A stretch of DNA of 8,947 bases from UBA4656 sp002405525 (GTDB lineage Bacteria > Pseudomonadota > Gammaproteobacteria > Xanthomonadales > Ahniellaceae), in contig DAIMGT010000099.1 of NCBI GenBank assembly GCA_036723735.1, forward strand, positions 1 to 8,947. The letters run 5' to 3'. The notes below the pieces were generated by a model. The model saw only the letters and a program-made list of their open reading frames with translations. It ran no database searches and was not told the origin of the DNA. The translations under genes were made by a program, and so were the position numbers. Below are positions 1 through 5,404 of the stretch, piece after piece. The first letter of the stretch is position 1. Each line of letters begins with the position of its first letter.

Positions 1-74
1 ACAATCGGCAGCGCCTGCACTCGTCGATCGGCTACATGACGCCGGAAGCGTTCGAGCTGCAGGCCGTAGCGTAG
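1..74 (+). CDS. IS3-family transposase (OrfB), C-terminal end only
   Basis: Frame 3 reads 23 residues and then TAG at 72-74. The peptide contains N-R-Q-R-L-H-S-S-I-G-Y and then T-P-E-A-F-E. This Y/N-R-x-R-x-H-S-x-x-G-Y-x-(S/T)-P-x-x-[FY] ending is the hallmark of the IS3-family OrfB (DDE integrase-type transposase) C-terminus, just after the catalytic Glu helix. Everything upstream, including the DDE residues, lies outside the window, so it cannot be told whether the element is intact. The family and the end of the gene are clear despite the short fragment; the IS3 subgroup is not. Confidence 0.85.
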   Translation, partial: NRQRLHSSIGYMTPEAFELQAVA

Positions 75-78
75 TGCC

Positions 79-105
79 GGTGTCCGTCGTTTGGCGGGAA
101 GATCA
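79..105 (+). mobile_element. probable right end (inverted repeat) of the IS3-family element
   Basis: The 31 bases after the transposase stop end in GGCGGGAAGATCA at 93-105. Read on the other strand this starts TGATCTTCCCGCC, which fits the TG...CA termini of IS3-family elements and the usual short distance from the OrfB stop to the terminal repeat. The exact boundary is inferred, because the left terminal repeat and the target duplication are outside the window. If it is right, the element ends 39 bp before the dusB start codon. Confidence 0.5.
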
Positions 106-131
106 CTGGGTCGCCCTGGTCACCCAACGGC

Positions 132-137
132 TACACT
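132..137 (+). promoter_or_regulatory. possible -10 box of dusB
   Basis: TACACT matches the sigma-70 -10 consensus at 4 of 6 positions, including the key T, A and final T. It ends 7 bases before the ATG at 145, so transcription from it would start at or next to the start codon. No convincing -35 box is seen 16-18 bases upstream, in the sequence next to the IS end. Low confidence. Confidence 0.25.
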
Positions 138-144
138 GCACCCC

Positions 145-1128
145 ATGCTGCGTATCGGCCCCCACGCCCTCCCCGTCCCGCTGGTGCTCGCCCCGATGGC
201 GGGCGTCACCGACAAGCCGTTCCGGCTGCTGTGCAAGCGGCTGGGCGCGGGACTCGCCGTGTCCGAGATGACCACCGCCGACCCGAAGCTGTGGGGCACG
301 CGCAAGTCGCGCCTGCGCATGGACCACGTGGGCGAACCGGAGCCGGTCAGCGTGCAGATCGCGGGCTACGATCCGGCGATGCTGGCCGACGCCGCGCGCC
401 ACAACGTCGACCACGGCGCCCGGATCATCGACATCAACATGGGCTGCCCGGCGAAGAAGGTGTGCAACGTCTGGGCGGGCTCGGCCCTGATGCAGGACGA
501 GGCGCTGGTGGCGCGCATCCTGCCGGCGGTGGTGCGCGCGGTGGACGTGCCGGTGACGCTGAAGATCCGCACCGGCTGGGCGCGCGCGCAGCGCAACGGG
601 CTGGCCATCGCGCGCAGCGCCGAGGATTCAGGCATCGCCGCGCTGGCCGTGCACGGCCGCACGCGCGAGGACCTCTACCAGGGCGAGGCCGAGTACGACA
701 CCATCGCCGCAGTCAAGGCGGCGCTGAAGATCCCGGTGCTGGCCAACGGCGACATCGACTCGCCACGCAAGGCCGCCGCCGTGCTGCGCCACACCGGCGC
801 CGATGGACTGCTCATCGGCCGCGCGGCGCAGGGGCGGCCGTGGATCTTTCGCGAGATCGCGCACTTCCTCGCGACCGGCGCCGAACTGCCGCCGCCCGCG
901 CCGACCGAGGTGCGCGACATCCTGCTCGGGCACCTGGAATCGCTCTACGCCTTCTACGGCGAGGTGCAGGGCGCGCGGATCGTTCGCAAGCACGTCGGCT
1001 GGTACTGCAAGGACCACGACGCCGGCTCGCTTCGCGCAGCGGTCAACGCGAGCGAGGACCCGCGGGTGCAGATGGACGCGGTGCGCGCCCACTTCGAGGC
1101 GCGCGGCTTGCTGGCCGCAGCGGCCTGA
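145..1128 (+). CDS. dusB: tRNA-dihydrouridine synthase B (DusB)
   Basis: The product has 327 residues, the normal length for DusB. It is an FMN enzyme that uses NADPH to reduce a specific uridine in the D-loop of tRNA (U17 for the E. coli enzyme). The N-terminus carries the APMAGVTD flavin-barrel start (residues 16-23) and S-E-M near 40. The Dus signature I-D-I-N-M-G-C-P-A-K-K-V follows, with catalytic Cys101, and then KIRTGW, HGRTR, ANGDI and IGRAAQGRPWIF. These match DusB more closely than DusA or DusC. I chose ATG 145 because MLRIG aligns with the E. coli DusB start; the in-frame TTG at 91 lies inside the probable IS end. No Shine-Dalgarno is visible. The fis gene that follows dusB in E. 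coli is absent; a REP cluster follows instead. Confidence 0.95.
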   Translation: MLRIGPHALPVPLVLAPMAGVTDKPFRLLCKRLGAGLAVSEMTTADPKLWGTRKSRLRMDHVGEPEPVSVQIAGYDPAMLADAARHNVDHGARIIDINMGCPAKKVCNVWAGSALMQDEALVARILPAVVRAVDVPVTLKIRTGWARAQRNGLAIARSAEDSGIAALAVHGRTREDLYQGEAEYDTIAAVKAALKIPVLANGDIDSPRKAAAVLRHTGADGLLIGRAAQGRPWIFREIAHFLATGAELPPPAPTEVRDILLGHLESLYAFYGEVQGARIVRKHVGWYCKDHDAGSLRAAVNASEDPRVQMDAVRAHFEARGLLAAAA

Positions 1129-1140
1129 GTGCGGCCGAAC

Positions 1141-1322
1141 CCCTGTAGGAGCGAGCAAGGCTCGCGACCGCGACCTCAGGTTCCGCGTCTCGATGGGAGG
1201 GTGCCGTCGCGAGCCTTGCTCGCTCCCACAGGGAGTCGGAGGGTGCCGTCGCGAGCGGTGCTCGCTCCCACAGGGGGGCTGCGAGTTCCGCGGGGCGGTC
1301 GCGAGCAACGCTCGCTGGCCGA
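1141..1322. repeat. cluster of four REP-type palindromes
   Basis: Four imperfect copies share the core GCGAGC-NNN-GCTCGC. The arms are 1151-1156/1160-1165 (loop AAG), 1209-1214/1218-1223 (loop CTT), 1251-1256/1260-1265 (loop GGT) and 1301-1306/1310-1315 (loop AAC). Copy 1 has the TGTAGGA flank on its left and reads forward. Copies 2 and 3 have TCCCACAGGG on the right and read in reverse. Copy 4 is also reversed but its flank has decayed to TGGCCG. Copies 1 and 2 form an inverted pair about 40 bp apart, the REPIN/BIME arrangement. Such elements are moved by RAYT-type (TnpA-REP) enzymes; none is encoded here. The hairpins could also end dusB transcription or protect its mRNA. Confidence 0.85.
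1197..1276. repeat. 42-bp tandem duplication of a REP unit
   Basis: The unit beginning GAGGGTGCCGTCGCGAGC at 1197 repeats at 1239 with a period of 42 bp and runs on through GCTCGCTCCCACAGGG. The two copies differ mainly in the hairpin loop (CTT against GGT) and in the short linker after the flank. This points to local tandem amplification of one REP unit rather than two independent insertions. Confidence 0.8.
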
Positions 1323-1365
1323 AGGGGCGAGTGCGATTCGTGCAGCGCTGCGGCACACTTGACGC

Positions 1366-1515
1366 ATGTGCTCAACCAACCCCACAGCCCGTGCAGGCCG
1401 GGCGGGCACCACGACCTTCTGGCGGGCGACCGCGGAACGCGGGGCGGTCGTCGCCTTCGGGGCCGCGGTCGCGCGCAAGCCCATTGCTACGTCATGCCCT
1501 CGATCTACCAGTTGA
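1366..1515 (+). other. unassigned 49-codon open frame before ynbA
   Basis: An ATG at 1366 opens a frame that ends at TGA 1513-1515, overlapping the start of the ynbA-like gene by 22 bases in another frame. From about 1395 to 1480 nearly every codon ends in G or C, as in the real genes nearby. The peptide includes R-A-T-A-E-R-G-A-V-V-A-F-G. It has no Shine-Dalgarno and no relative I recognise. It may be chance in GC-rich DNA, a leader peptide, or the remnant of a lost gene. The rest of the 1323-1493 gap shows a lone TTGACG (-35-like, 1359-1364) without a matching -10 box. Confidence 0.15.
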
Positions 1516-2102
1516 AGCCGCGCTTCCAGGCCCTGCTGCGGCCGGGCGTGGCGGCGCTCGCGCGCGCCGGCATGACAGCCAACCAGGTGACGATCGCAGC
1601 CGCGCTGCTCTCGTTGGCGGCGGGGCTCGCCGTGGCGTTCGCGCAGCCGTCGACCGCGGTCCTCGGCCTGCTGCCCGCGGTCCTGCTGTTGCGGATGGCG
1701 CTCAACGCCGTCGACGGCATGCTGGCCCGCGAGCACGCCCAGCAGTCGCGGCTCGGCGCCATCCTCAACGAACTGGGCGACGTGATCGCGGACGCGGTGC
1801 TGTACCTGCCGTTGTGCTGGGTCGCGGGCTTCGATCCGCGCCTCGTGGTCGGTATCGTGCTGGCGGGCACGATCGCCGAGATGACCGGCGTGATCGGCGT
1901 GCAGGTCGGTGCCAGCCGGCGCTACGACGGCCCGATGGGCAAGAGCGACCGCGCCTTCGTGTTCGGCGCGCTCGGGCTCGCGCTGGCGCTGGGCGCGCCG
2001 GGCGGCGCCTGGCTCGACGCCGTGCTCGGCCTCGTGCTGCTGCTCTCGCTCGTCACCATCATCAACCGCGCGCGCGGCGCGCTGCGCGAGGTTCGCCCAT
2101 GA
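1494..2102 (+). CDS. ynbA: YnbA-like CDP-alcohol phosphatidyltransferase family membrane protein
   Basis: A 202-residue, largely hydrophobic protein. It carries the CDP-alcohol phosphatidyltransferase motif as D74-G75-x2-A78-R79-x8-G88-x3-N92-x3-D96, with N71 in the first position. The family norm is D-x2-D-G-x2-A-R-x8-G-x3-D-x3-D, so two of four Asp are Asn. From memory, E. coli YnbA has the same Asn residues and the same R-M-A-L-N-A-x-D-G-M-L-A-R context; the N-terminal Y-Q-x-K-P-x-F-Q also matches. Family members join CDP-diacylglycerol to an alcohol at the inner membrane; the acceptor here is unknown. I chose ATG 1494 because MPSIYQLKP aligns with YnbA; the upstream in-frame TTG at 1359 adds a low-complexity Arg/Gly-rich leader. 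The stop overlaps the next start by ATGA, so translation is probably coupled. Confidence 0.88.
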   Translation: MPSIYQLKPRFQALLRPGVAALARAGMTANQVTIAAALLSLAAGLAVAFAQPSTAVLGLLPAVLLLRMALNAVDGMLAREHAQQSRLGAILNELGDVIADAVLYLPLCWVAGFDPRLVVGIVLAGTIAEMTGVIGVQVGASRRYDGPMGKSDRAFVFGALGLALALGAPGGAWLDAVLGLVLLLSLVTIINRARGALREVRP

Positions 2103-3040
2103 TCGATACCTGGGTGCCGCCGCAGGTCGCGAGGACCTTAGCCGGCGTGGTGGGGCTGCTGGTCGTGGCCAGCGCCATCGTCGGCTGGATCGCGCGCGGC
2201 GAGCGCGCGGCGCGCCACGGCGAGCTGGTCGCGCGGGTGAAGTCCTGGTGGATCATGGTCGCGGTGTTCGCCACCGCGATCCTGCTCTCGCAGACCGGGG
2301 CGATCGTGTTCTTCGCGCTGCTGTCCTTCCTTGCCCTGAAGGAATACCTCTCGCTGGTGCCGACCCGGCGCGCCGACCGCCGCGTGCTGTTCTGGGTGTA
2401 CCTGACGGTGCCGCTGCAGTTCTGGTGGGTGCACGACCGCTGGTACAACATGTTCCTGGTGTTCATCCCGGTGTGGGCGGTGCTGTTCGTGGCCTCGCGC
2501 ATGGTGCTGCGGGGCGAGACCCGCGACTTCCTGCGCGCGGTGGGCATCCTGCACTGGGGCATGCTGACCATGGTCTTCGCCCTGTCGCACCTCGCCTACC
2601 TGCTGGTGCTGCCGGAAAAGCAGGGTGACATGGCCTCCGGCGCCGGCCTGCTGCTGTTCGTGGTCCTGCTCACGCAGTTGAACGACGTGCTGCAGTTCGT
2701 GTGGGGCAAACTGCTCGGCAAGCGGCCGGTGCTGCCGACCGTGAGCCCGAAGAAGACCGTCGAGGGCCTGGTCGGCGGCGTGCTGACGACCACCGCGCTG
2801 GCCTATGTGATCGCACCGGTGCTGACGCCGCTGTCGCCGCCGCATGCGCTGGCGGCAGGGCTGATGATCGGACTGGGCGGCTTCATCGGCGACGTGACGA
2901 TCTCGGCGCTCAAGCGAGACCTCGGGGTGAAGGACGCGGGCACCTTGATCCCGGGGCACGGCGGGGTGCTGGACCGCATCGACTCGCTGCTGTTCACCGG
3001 GCCGGTGTTCTTCCACTTCATGAAGTATTTCTACTATTGA
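2099..3040 (+). CDS. ynbB: YnbB-like phosphatidate cytidylyltransferase (CdsA paralogue)
   Basis: A 313-residue polytopic membrane protein with several hydrophobic segments (about 12-31, 50-80, 97-135, 150-172, 182-203, 223-265). The CdsA signature near the C-terminus is complete: S269-x-L-K-R...K278-D279-x-G...P-G-H-G-G-x-x-D-R293. A conserved S-P-K-K-T-x-E-G lies at 216-223. CdsA enzymes make CDP-diacylglycerol from CTP and phosphatidate. The M-V-F-A-L-S-H and L-T-x-x-N-D stretches and the aromatic tail K-Y-F-Y-Y fit E. coli YnbB better than housekeeping CdsA, as far as I recall those sequences. It overlaps ynbA by 4 bp, and the pair matches the E. coli ynbAB order. It would supply the CDP-lipid its partner uses; a general CdsA role cannot be excluded from this window. 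Confidence 0.92.
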   Translation: MIDTWVPPQVARTLAGVVGLLVVASAIVGWIARGERAARHGELVARVKSWWIMVAVFATAILLSQTGAIVFFALLSFLALKEYLSLVPTRRADRRVLFWVYLTVPLQFWWVHDRWYNMFLVFIPVWAVLFVASRMVLRGETRDFLRAVGILHWGMLTMVFALSHLAYLLVLPEKQGDMASGAGLLLFVVLLTQLNDVLQFVWGKLLGKRPVLPTVSPKKTVEGLVGGVLTTTALAYVIAPVLTPLSPPHALAAGLMIGLGGFIGDVTISALKRDLGVKDAGTLIPGHGGVLDRIDSLLFTGPVFFHFMKYFYY

Positions 3041-3058
3041 GGCGATGGCGGAGGCCGC

Positions 3059-3085
3059 GGTGCAATTCGCTGCGCTCGTTGCACC
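3059..3085. repeat. palindromic intergenic element GGTGCAA...TTGCACC
   Basis: Seven-base perfect arms, GGTGCAA at 3059-3065 and TTGCACC at 3079-3085, enclose a 13-base loop, 18 bp after the ynbB stop. The TTGCACCCTAC ending resembles a dispersed intergenic repeat I recall from Xanthomonadaceae genomes. No T-tract follows, so it is not a standard terminator, though it could weaken read-through into the acyltransferase gene. Confidence 0.55.
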
Positions 3086-3135
3086 CTACCCGACTGAGCC
3101 CTGGGCCCTGGGCCCTTCCGCGGTCGATCGCTGCC

Positions 3136-3153
3136 GCGCGCGAAACCGCGCGC
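3136..3153 (+). other. GC-only hairpin in the leader of the acyltransferase gene
   Basis: GCGCGCG at 3136-3142 and CGCGCGC at 3147-3153 form a 7-bp all-GC stem with loop AAAC, ending 22 bases before the ATG at 3176. It could be an mRNA structure or simply a product of local composition. The same gap holds a direct repeat of GGGCCCT around 3103-3115. Confidence 0.35.
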
Positions 3154-3175
3154 ACGCTCGACCCGGTGAACCCGC

Positions 3176-3826
3176 ATGCGCCTGATCGGCTTCGTCCTGC
3201 GACTGCTGTTCTACGGCGTGGTGGTGCGCCTCGTGGTGCTGTTCGTGCTGGGGCTCAACGTGCGCCACCGGGAACGGCTGCCGCTGAAGGGACCGGCGAT
3301 CATCGCCGCCAACCACAACAGCCATCTCGACGCGATGGTGCTGGCGACCCTGCTGCCGCTGCGCCTGCTGCCACGCATCCGGCCGGTGGCGGCGGCGGAC
3401 TACTTCCTGCGCGGCGGCCTGCGCTCGTGGCTCGCCGCCGAGGTCGTCGGCATCGTGCCGATCCGTCGCCAGCGCACGCAGCCGGACGAGGACCTGCTGG
3501 CGCCGGTGCAGGCGGCGCTGGACCGCGGCGACATCCTCATCTTCTTCCCCGAGGGCACGCGCGGCGAGCCGGAGCAACTGGGCGAGTTCAAGTCCGGCCT
3601 GGCGCGGCTGGCCGAACGCTGCCCGGACGCACCGGTGGTGCCGGTCTTCATGCATGGACTGGGCAAGGCCCTGCCGCGCGGCGATTGGGTGCTGGTGCCG
3701 TTCTTCCTCGACGTGTTCGTCGGCGAGCCGATGCGCTTCGAAGGCGATCGCGCGGCCTTCATGGCCGACTACCGGGCGCGGATGGACGCGCTGCGTGGCG
3801 AGGGCGCCTTCGCCGACTGGACCTGA
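3176..3826 (+). CDS. PlsC-type 1-acyl-sn-glycerol-3-phosphate (lysophospholipid) acyltransferase
   Basis: A 216-residue protein with an N-terminal hydrophobic anchor (about 4-27) and the two main PlsC/LPLAT motifs. N-H47-N-S-H-L-D52 is the catalytic H-x4-D, and F124-P-E-G-T-R129 binds the glycerol phosphate. V-P-V-F near 155 fits the last family motif. The family transfers an acyl chain to lysophosphatidate at the membrane, giving phosphatidate, the substrate of a CdsA-type enzyme. The ATG at 3176 has a GGTGAA six bases upstream. It sits 135 bp after the ynbB-like gene on the same strand, so it may share that transcript or have its own start. Its position suggests it feeds the YnbB/YnbA pair, but other acceptors are possible. 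I leave the symbol blank because a separate housekeeping plsC probably exists elsewhere. Confidence 0.92.
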   Translation: MRLIGFVLRLLFYGVVVRLVVLFVLGLNVRHRERLPLKGPAIIAANHNSHLDAMVLATLLPLRLLPRIRPVAAADYFLRGGLRSWLAAEVVGIVPIRRQRTQPDEDLLAPVQAALDRGDILIFFPEGTRGEPEQLGEFKSGLARLAERCPDAPVVPVFMHGLGKALPRGDWVLVPFFLDVFVGEPMRFEGDRAAFMADYRARMDALRGEGAFADWT

Positions 3827-3839
3827 TCGGCGACGCCGC

Positions 3840-4295
3840 TCAGCCGACCTCGCGCTCGTACCAGCGGTTCTCGGACACGTGGCGCCAGCCCAGCTTCTCG
3901 TACAGGCGCTGTGCGGCGCGGTTGTCCTCGCCGGTTTCGAGCACCAGGCGCAGGGCCCCCGCGTCGCGGGCGAGCGCTTCGGTCTCGCGCAGCAGCGCCT
4001 GCGCCACCCCGCCGCGGCGCGCGGACTCCGCCACGTAGAGGTCGTTGAGCACCAGGATGCGCCGCACGCGCACCGACGAGAACAGGGGATAGAGCTGCAC
4101 GAAACCGACCGTCTCGCCGCCACGCTCGGCGACCAGCACGAAGGACTCCCCGAGCGCCAGCCGCTCGCGCAGGAAGGCCTGCGCCAGCGCGAGGTCGGCC
4201 GCCTGGCCATAGAAGCCGCGATAGGCGTCGAACAGCGGGGCGAGGCGGGCGACGTCGGCGAGCCCCGCCTGGCGCACGCGCAGCGGCCCGCTCAT
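3840..4295 (-). CDS. GNAT-family N-acetyltransferase
   Basis: A 151-residue protein with the GNAT fold pattern: an N-terminal V-R-Q-A start, the V-G-F-V-Q-L-Y strand (63-69), L-N-D-L-Y-V (83-88) and the acetyl-CoA pyrophosphate loop R93-R-G-G96-V-A98, which fits R/Q-x-x-G-x-G/A. The motif B region E-D-N-R-A-A-Q-R-L-Y-E-K-L-G-W follows at 123-137. Such enzymes move acetyl from acetyl-CoA to an amine; the substrate cannot be read from sequence. The start ATG overlaps the stop of the upstream redoxin gene by four bases (ATGA), so the two are probably translationally coupled. It converges with the acyltransferase gene with only 13 bp between the stops and no clear terminator. Confidence 0.92.
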   Translation of the reverse strand: MSGPLRVRQAGLADVARLAPLFDAYRGFYGQAADLALAQAFLRERLALGESFVLVAERGGETVGFVQLYPLFSSVRVRRILVLNDLYVAESARRGGVAQALLRETEALARDAGALRLVLETGEDNRAAQRLYEKLGWRHVSENRWYEREVG

Positions 4296-4849
4296 CCGCG
4301 CTTCCACTTCAGCGAGCAGCCCATGCTCGGCACCTGCTCGGCCGGCGCGGGACCGCCATCGGCGATCGCCAGCATCGCCTCCACCAGTTCGCGCCGCATG
4401 CCGCGCGCGCGCGGGCCCATGTGCGCCTCGTCGAGCCGACCACGGTAGCGCAGCGCGCCGGCCGCGTCGTAGCCGAAGAAGTCCGGCGTGCACACCGCAC
4501 CGTAGTCGCGCGCCACCGACTGCGAGGCGTCGTACAGGTAGGGAAACGGCAGCGCCCATTCGCGGGCGATCGCCTGCATGCGCGCGAACGAGTCCTCGGG
4601 ATAGGCCTCGGCGTCGTTGCTGCTGATCGCGACCACGCCGATCCCGGCGGCCTGCAGGTCGCGCGCGTCGTCGACCAGCCGTTCGCGGATCGCCTTCACG
4701 TAGGGGCAGTGGTTGCAGATGAACATCACCAGCGTGCCGCGCGCGCCGCGTACGTCGGCCAGCGCCAGCGTGCGGCCGTCGGTGGCGGGCAGGCTGAAGT
4801 CGTGGATCGGCGAGCCGATCGCGGGTTCCGGGGTGCGGATCAGGGCCAT
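4292..4849 (-). CDS. thioredoxin-fold redoxin (AhpC/TSA-like) with CNHC site
   Basis: A 185-residue cytoplasmic protein without a signal peptide. It opens with P-A-I-G-S-P-I-H-D-F-S-L-P-A-T-D-G, the usual start of AhpC/TSA-type redoxins. The active site F-I-C45-N-H-C48-P-Y-V-K is typical of the small 'thioredoxin family' group of about 180-190 residues. Two more Cys, in A-V-C120-T-P-D-F and S-M-G-C178-S-L-K-W-K, are also usual for the group. It is probably a thiol-disulfide reductase or peroxidase; its partner is unknown. ATG 4849 has GGAG seven bases upstream and matches the expected N-terminus, so the much longer upstream open frame is not used. The SnoaL-like gene ends 47 bp upstream and the GNAT gene overlaps downstream, suggesting one transcript. 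Confidence 0.92.
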   Translation of the reverse strand: MALIRTPEPAIGSPIHDFSLPATDGRTLALADVRGARGTLVMFICNHCPYVKAIRERLVDDARDLQAAGIGVVAISSNDAEAYPEDSFARMQAIAREWALPFPYLYDASQSVARDYGAVCTPDFFGYDAAGALRYRGRLDEAHMGPRARGMRRELVEAMLAIADGGPAPAEQVPSMGCSLKWKRG

Positions 4850-4896
4850 GGCGGTGCTCCGGGGAAAGCCGCGATGGTAGCCCGGCCAAGGCCGCT

Positions 4897-5295
4897 TCAA
4901 CCGTCGTCCATCGACGGCCCCGGTTCGACCAGGGCGGCGCGCTCCGGCGCCAGGGCGAACGGTTCGGGCCAGTACTCGACCAGGCTCGCAATGCGCCCCT
5001 CGCGCACCGTGAACAGCGACAGGGCGCGCGCCCGCACCACGCCGTCGGTGACGTCGGTCTCGGTCAGCGCGGTGTCGCCGTCGACCAGCAGGCGGCGGCG
5101 GGTGAAGCGCCACGGGCCGTGCGCCGGGTACTGCGCGTTCATCGTCGCGTAGCGCTCGCGGCCGCGGATGCGCTCGCCCGACTGCGGCATGTCGAACACG
5201 AAGTCGTCGGCGAGCACCTCGCCCACGGCGTGGAAATCGTTGCTTGCCATCAGCGCCCAGTAGCGCTCGACCACGGCGCGGGCGGGTTCGTGCAT
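4897..5295 (-). CDS. NTF2/SnoaL-like domain protein
   Basis: A 132-residue protein with the SnoaL-like cone fold pattern. It has an N-terminal helix A-R-A-V-V-E-R-Y-W-A-L-M-A-S-N-D-F (5-21), then L-A-D-D-F-V-F-D-M-P (28-37), the G-R-E-R-Y turn (45-49), a central strand region, and V-R-E-G-R-I-A-S-L-V-E-Y-W (97-109). The fold serves as hydrolase, isomerase or cyclase, or as a binding domain, so no reaction can be assigned. ATG 5295 is preceded at 7 bases by AGGAG, a strong Shine-Dalgarno that rules out the longer in-frame starts. It is the first gene of the likely SnoaL-redoxin-GNAT transcript and is divergent from the VOC gene across 109 bp. Confidence 0.88.
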   Translation of the reverse strand: MHEPARAVVERYWALMASNDFHAVGEVLADDFVFDMPQSGERIRGRERYATMNAQYPAHGPWRFTRRRLLVDGDTALTETDVTDGVVRARALSLFTVREGRIASLVEYWPEPFALAPERAALVEPGPSMDDG

Positions 5296-5340
5296 GGGTT
5301 TGCTCCTGCCAGTGCGCCGGCGGGGGCGGCGCGCGGCGTG

Positions 5341-5369
5341 CAGACTGCCACCGCCGGCCGCCGTATGCT
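5341..5369 (+). promoter_or_regulatory. possible promoter of the VOC gene
   Basis: TATGCT at 5364-5369 (4 of 6 with -10) lies exactly 17 bases after CAGACT at 5341-5346 (3 of 6 with -35, sharing GAC). A start near 5376 would leave a leader of about 29 bases that includes the AGGAGG. No matching minus-strand promoter for the SnoaL-like gene stands out. Confidence 0.35.
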
Positions 5370-5394
5370 CACCGGGCGCTGCCAGCGCGGCGTC

Positions 5395-5400
5395 AGGAGG
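5395..5400 (+). promoter_or_regulatory. Shine-Dalgarno AGGAGG fixing the VOC start
   Basis: A perfect AGGAGG lies four bases before ATG 5405. Although the spacing is short, it clearly favours this start over the in-frame ATG at 5294. Confidence 0.75.
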
Positions 5401-5404
5401 CCCC

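Noticed and set aside
91..144. Upstream TTG start extending DusB by 18 residues
   Set aside because: The extension lies in the probable IS end and has no match to the DusB N-terminus; ATG 145 aligns with it.
628..1356. 242-codon minus-strand open frame over dusB and the REP cluster
   Set aside because: Shadow of the dusB coding strand plus repeats, with no recognisable domain.
1359..1493. TTG start giving a longer YnbA-like protein
   Set aside because: The extra 45 residues are low-complexity and unlike YnbA; the family start is at 1494.
803..2098. Long plus-strand open frame running into the ynbB-like gene
   Set aside because: Before 2099 it is Arg/Ala-rich out-of-frame reading of dusB, the REP cluster and ynbA; only 2099-3040 matches a family.
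2138..3016. 292-codon minus-strand open frame inside the ynbB-like gene
   Set aside because: Composition is His/Gln/Arg-rich as expected of antisense GC-rich coding DNA; the sense frame has the full CdsA signature.
3086..3839. Minus-strand open frame antisense to the acyltransferase gene
   Set aside because: Repetitive Arg/His/Gln composition and no domain; the opposite strand carries the acyltransferase motifs.
4883..4894. CGGCC-AA-GGCCG between the SnoaL-like and redoxin genes
   Set aside because: A two-base loop is too tight for a stable hairpin and no T-tract follows.
5294..5404. Upstream ATG start extending the VOC protein
   Set aside because: A perfect AGGAGG sits before ATG 5405, and the extension crosses the intergenic promoter region with no family match.
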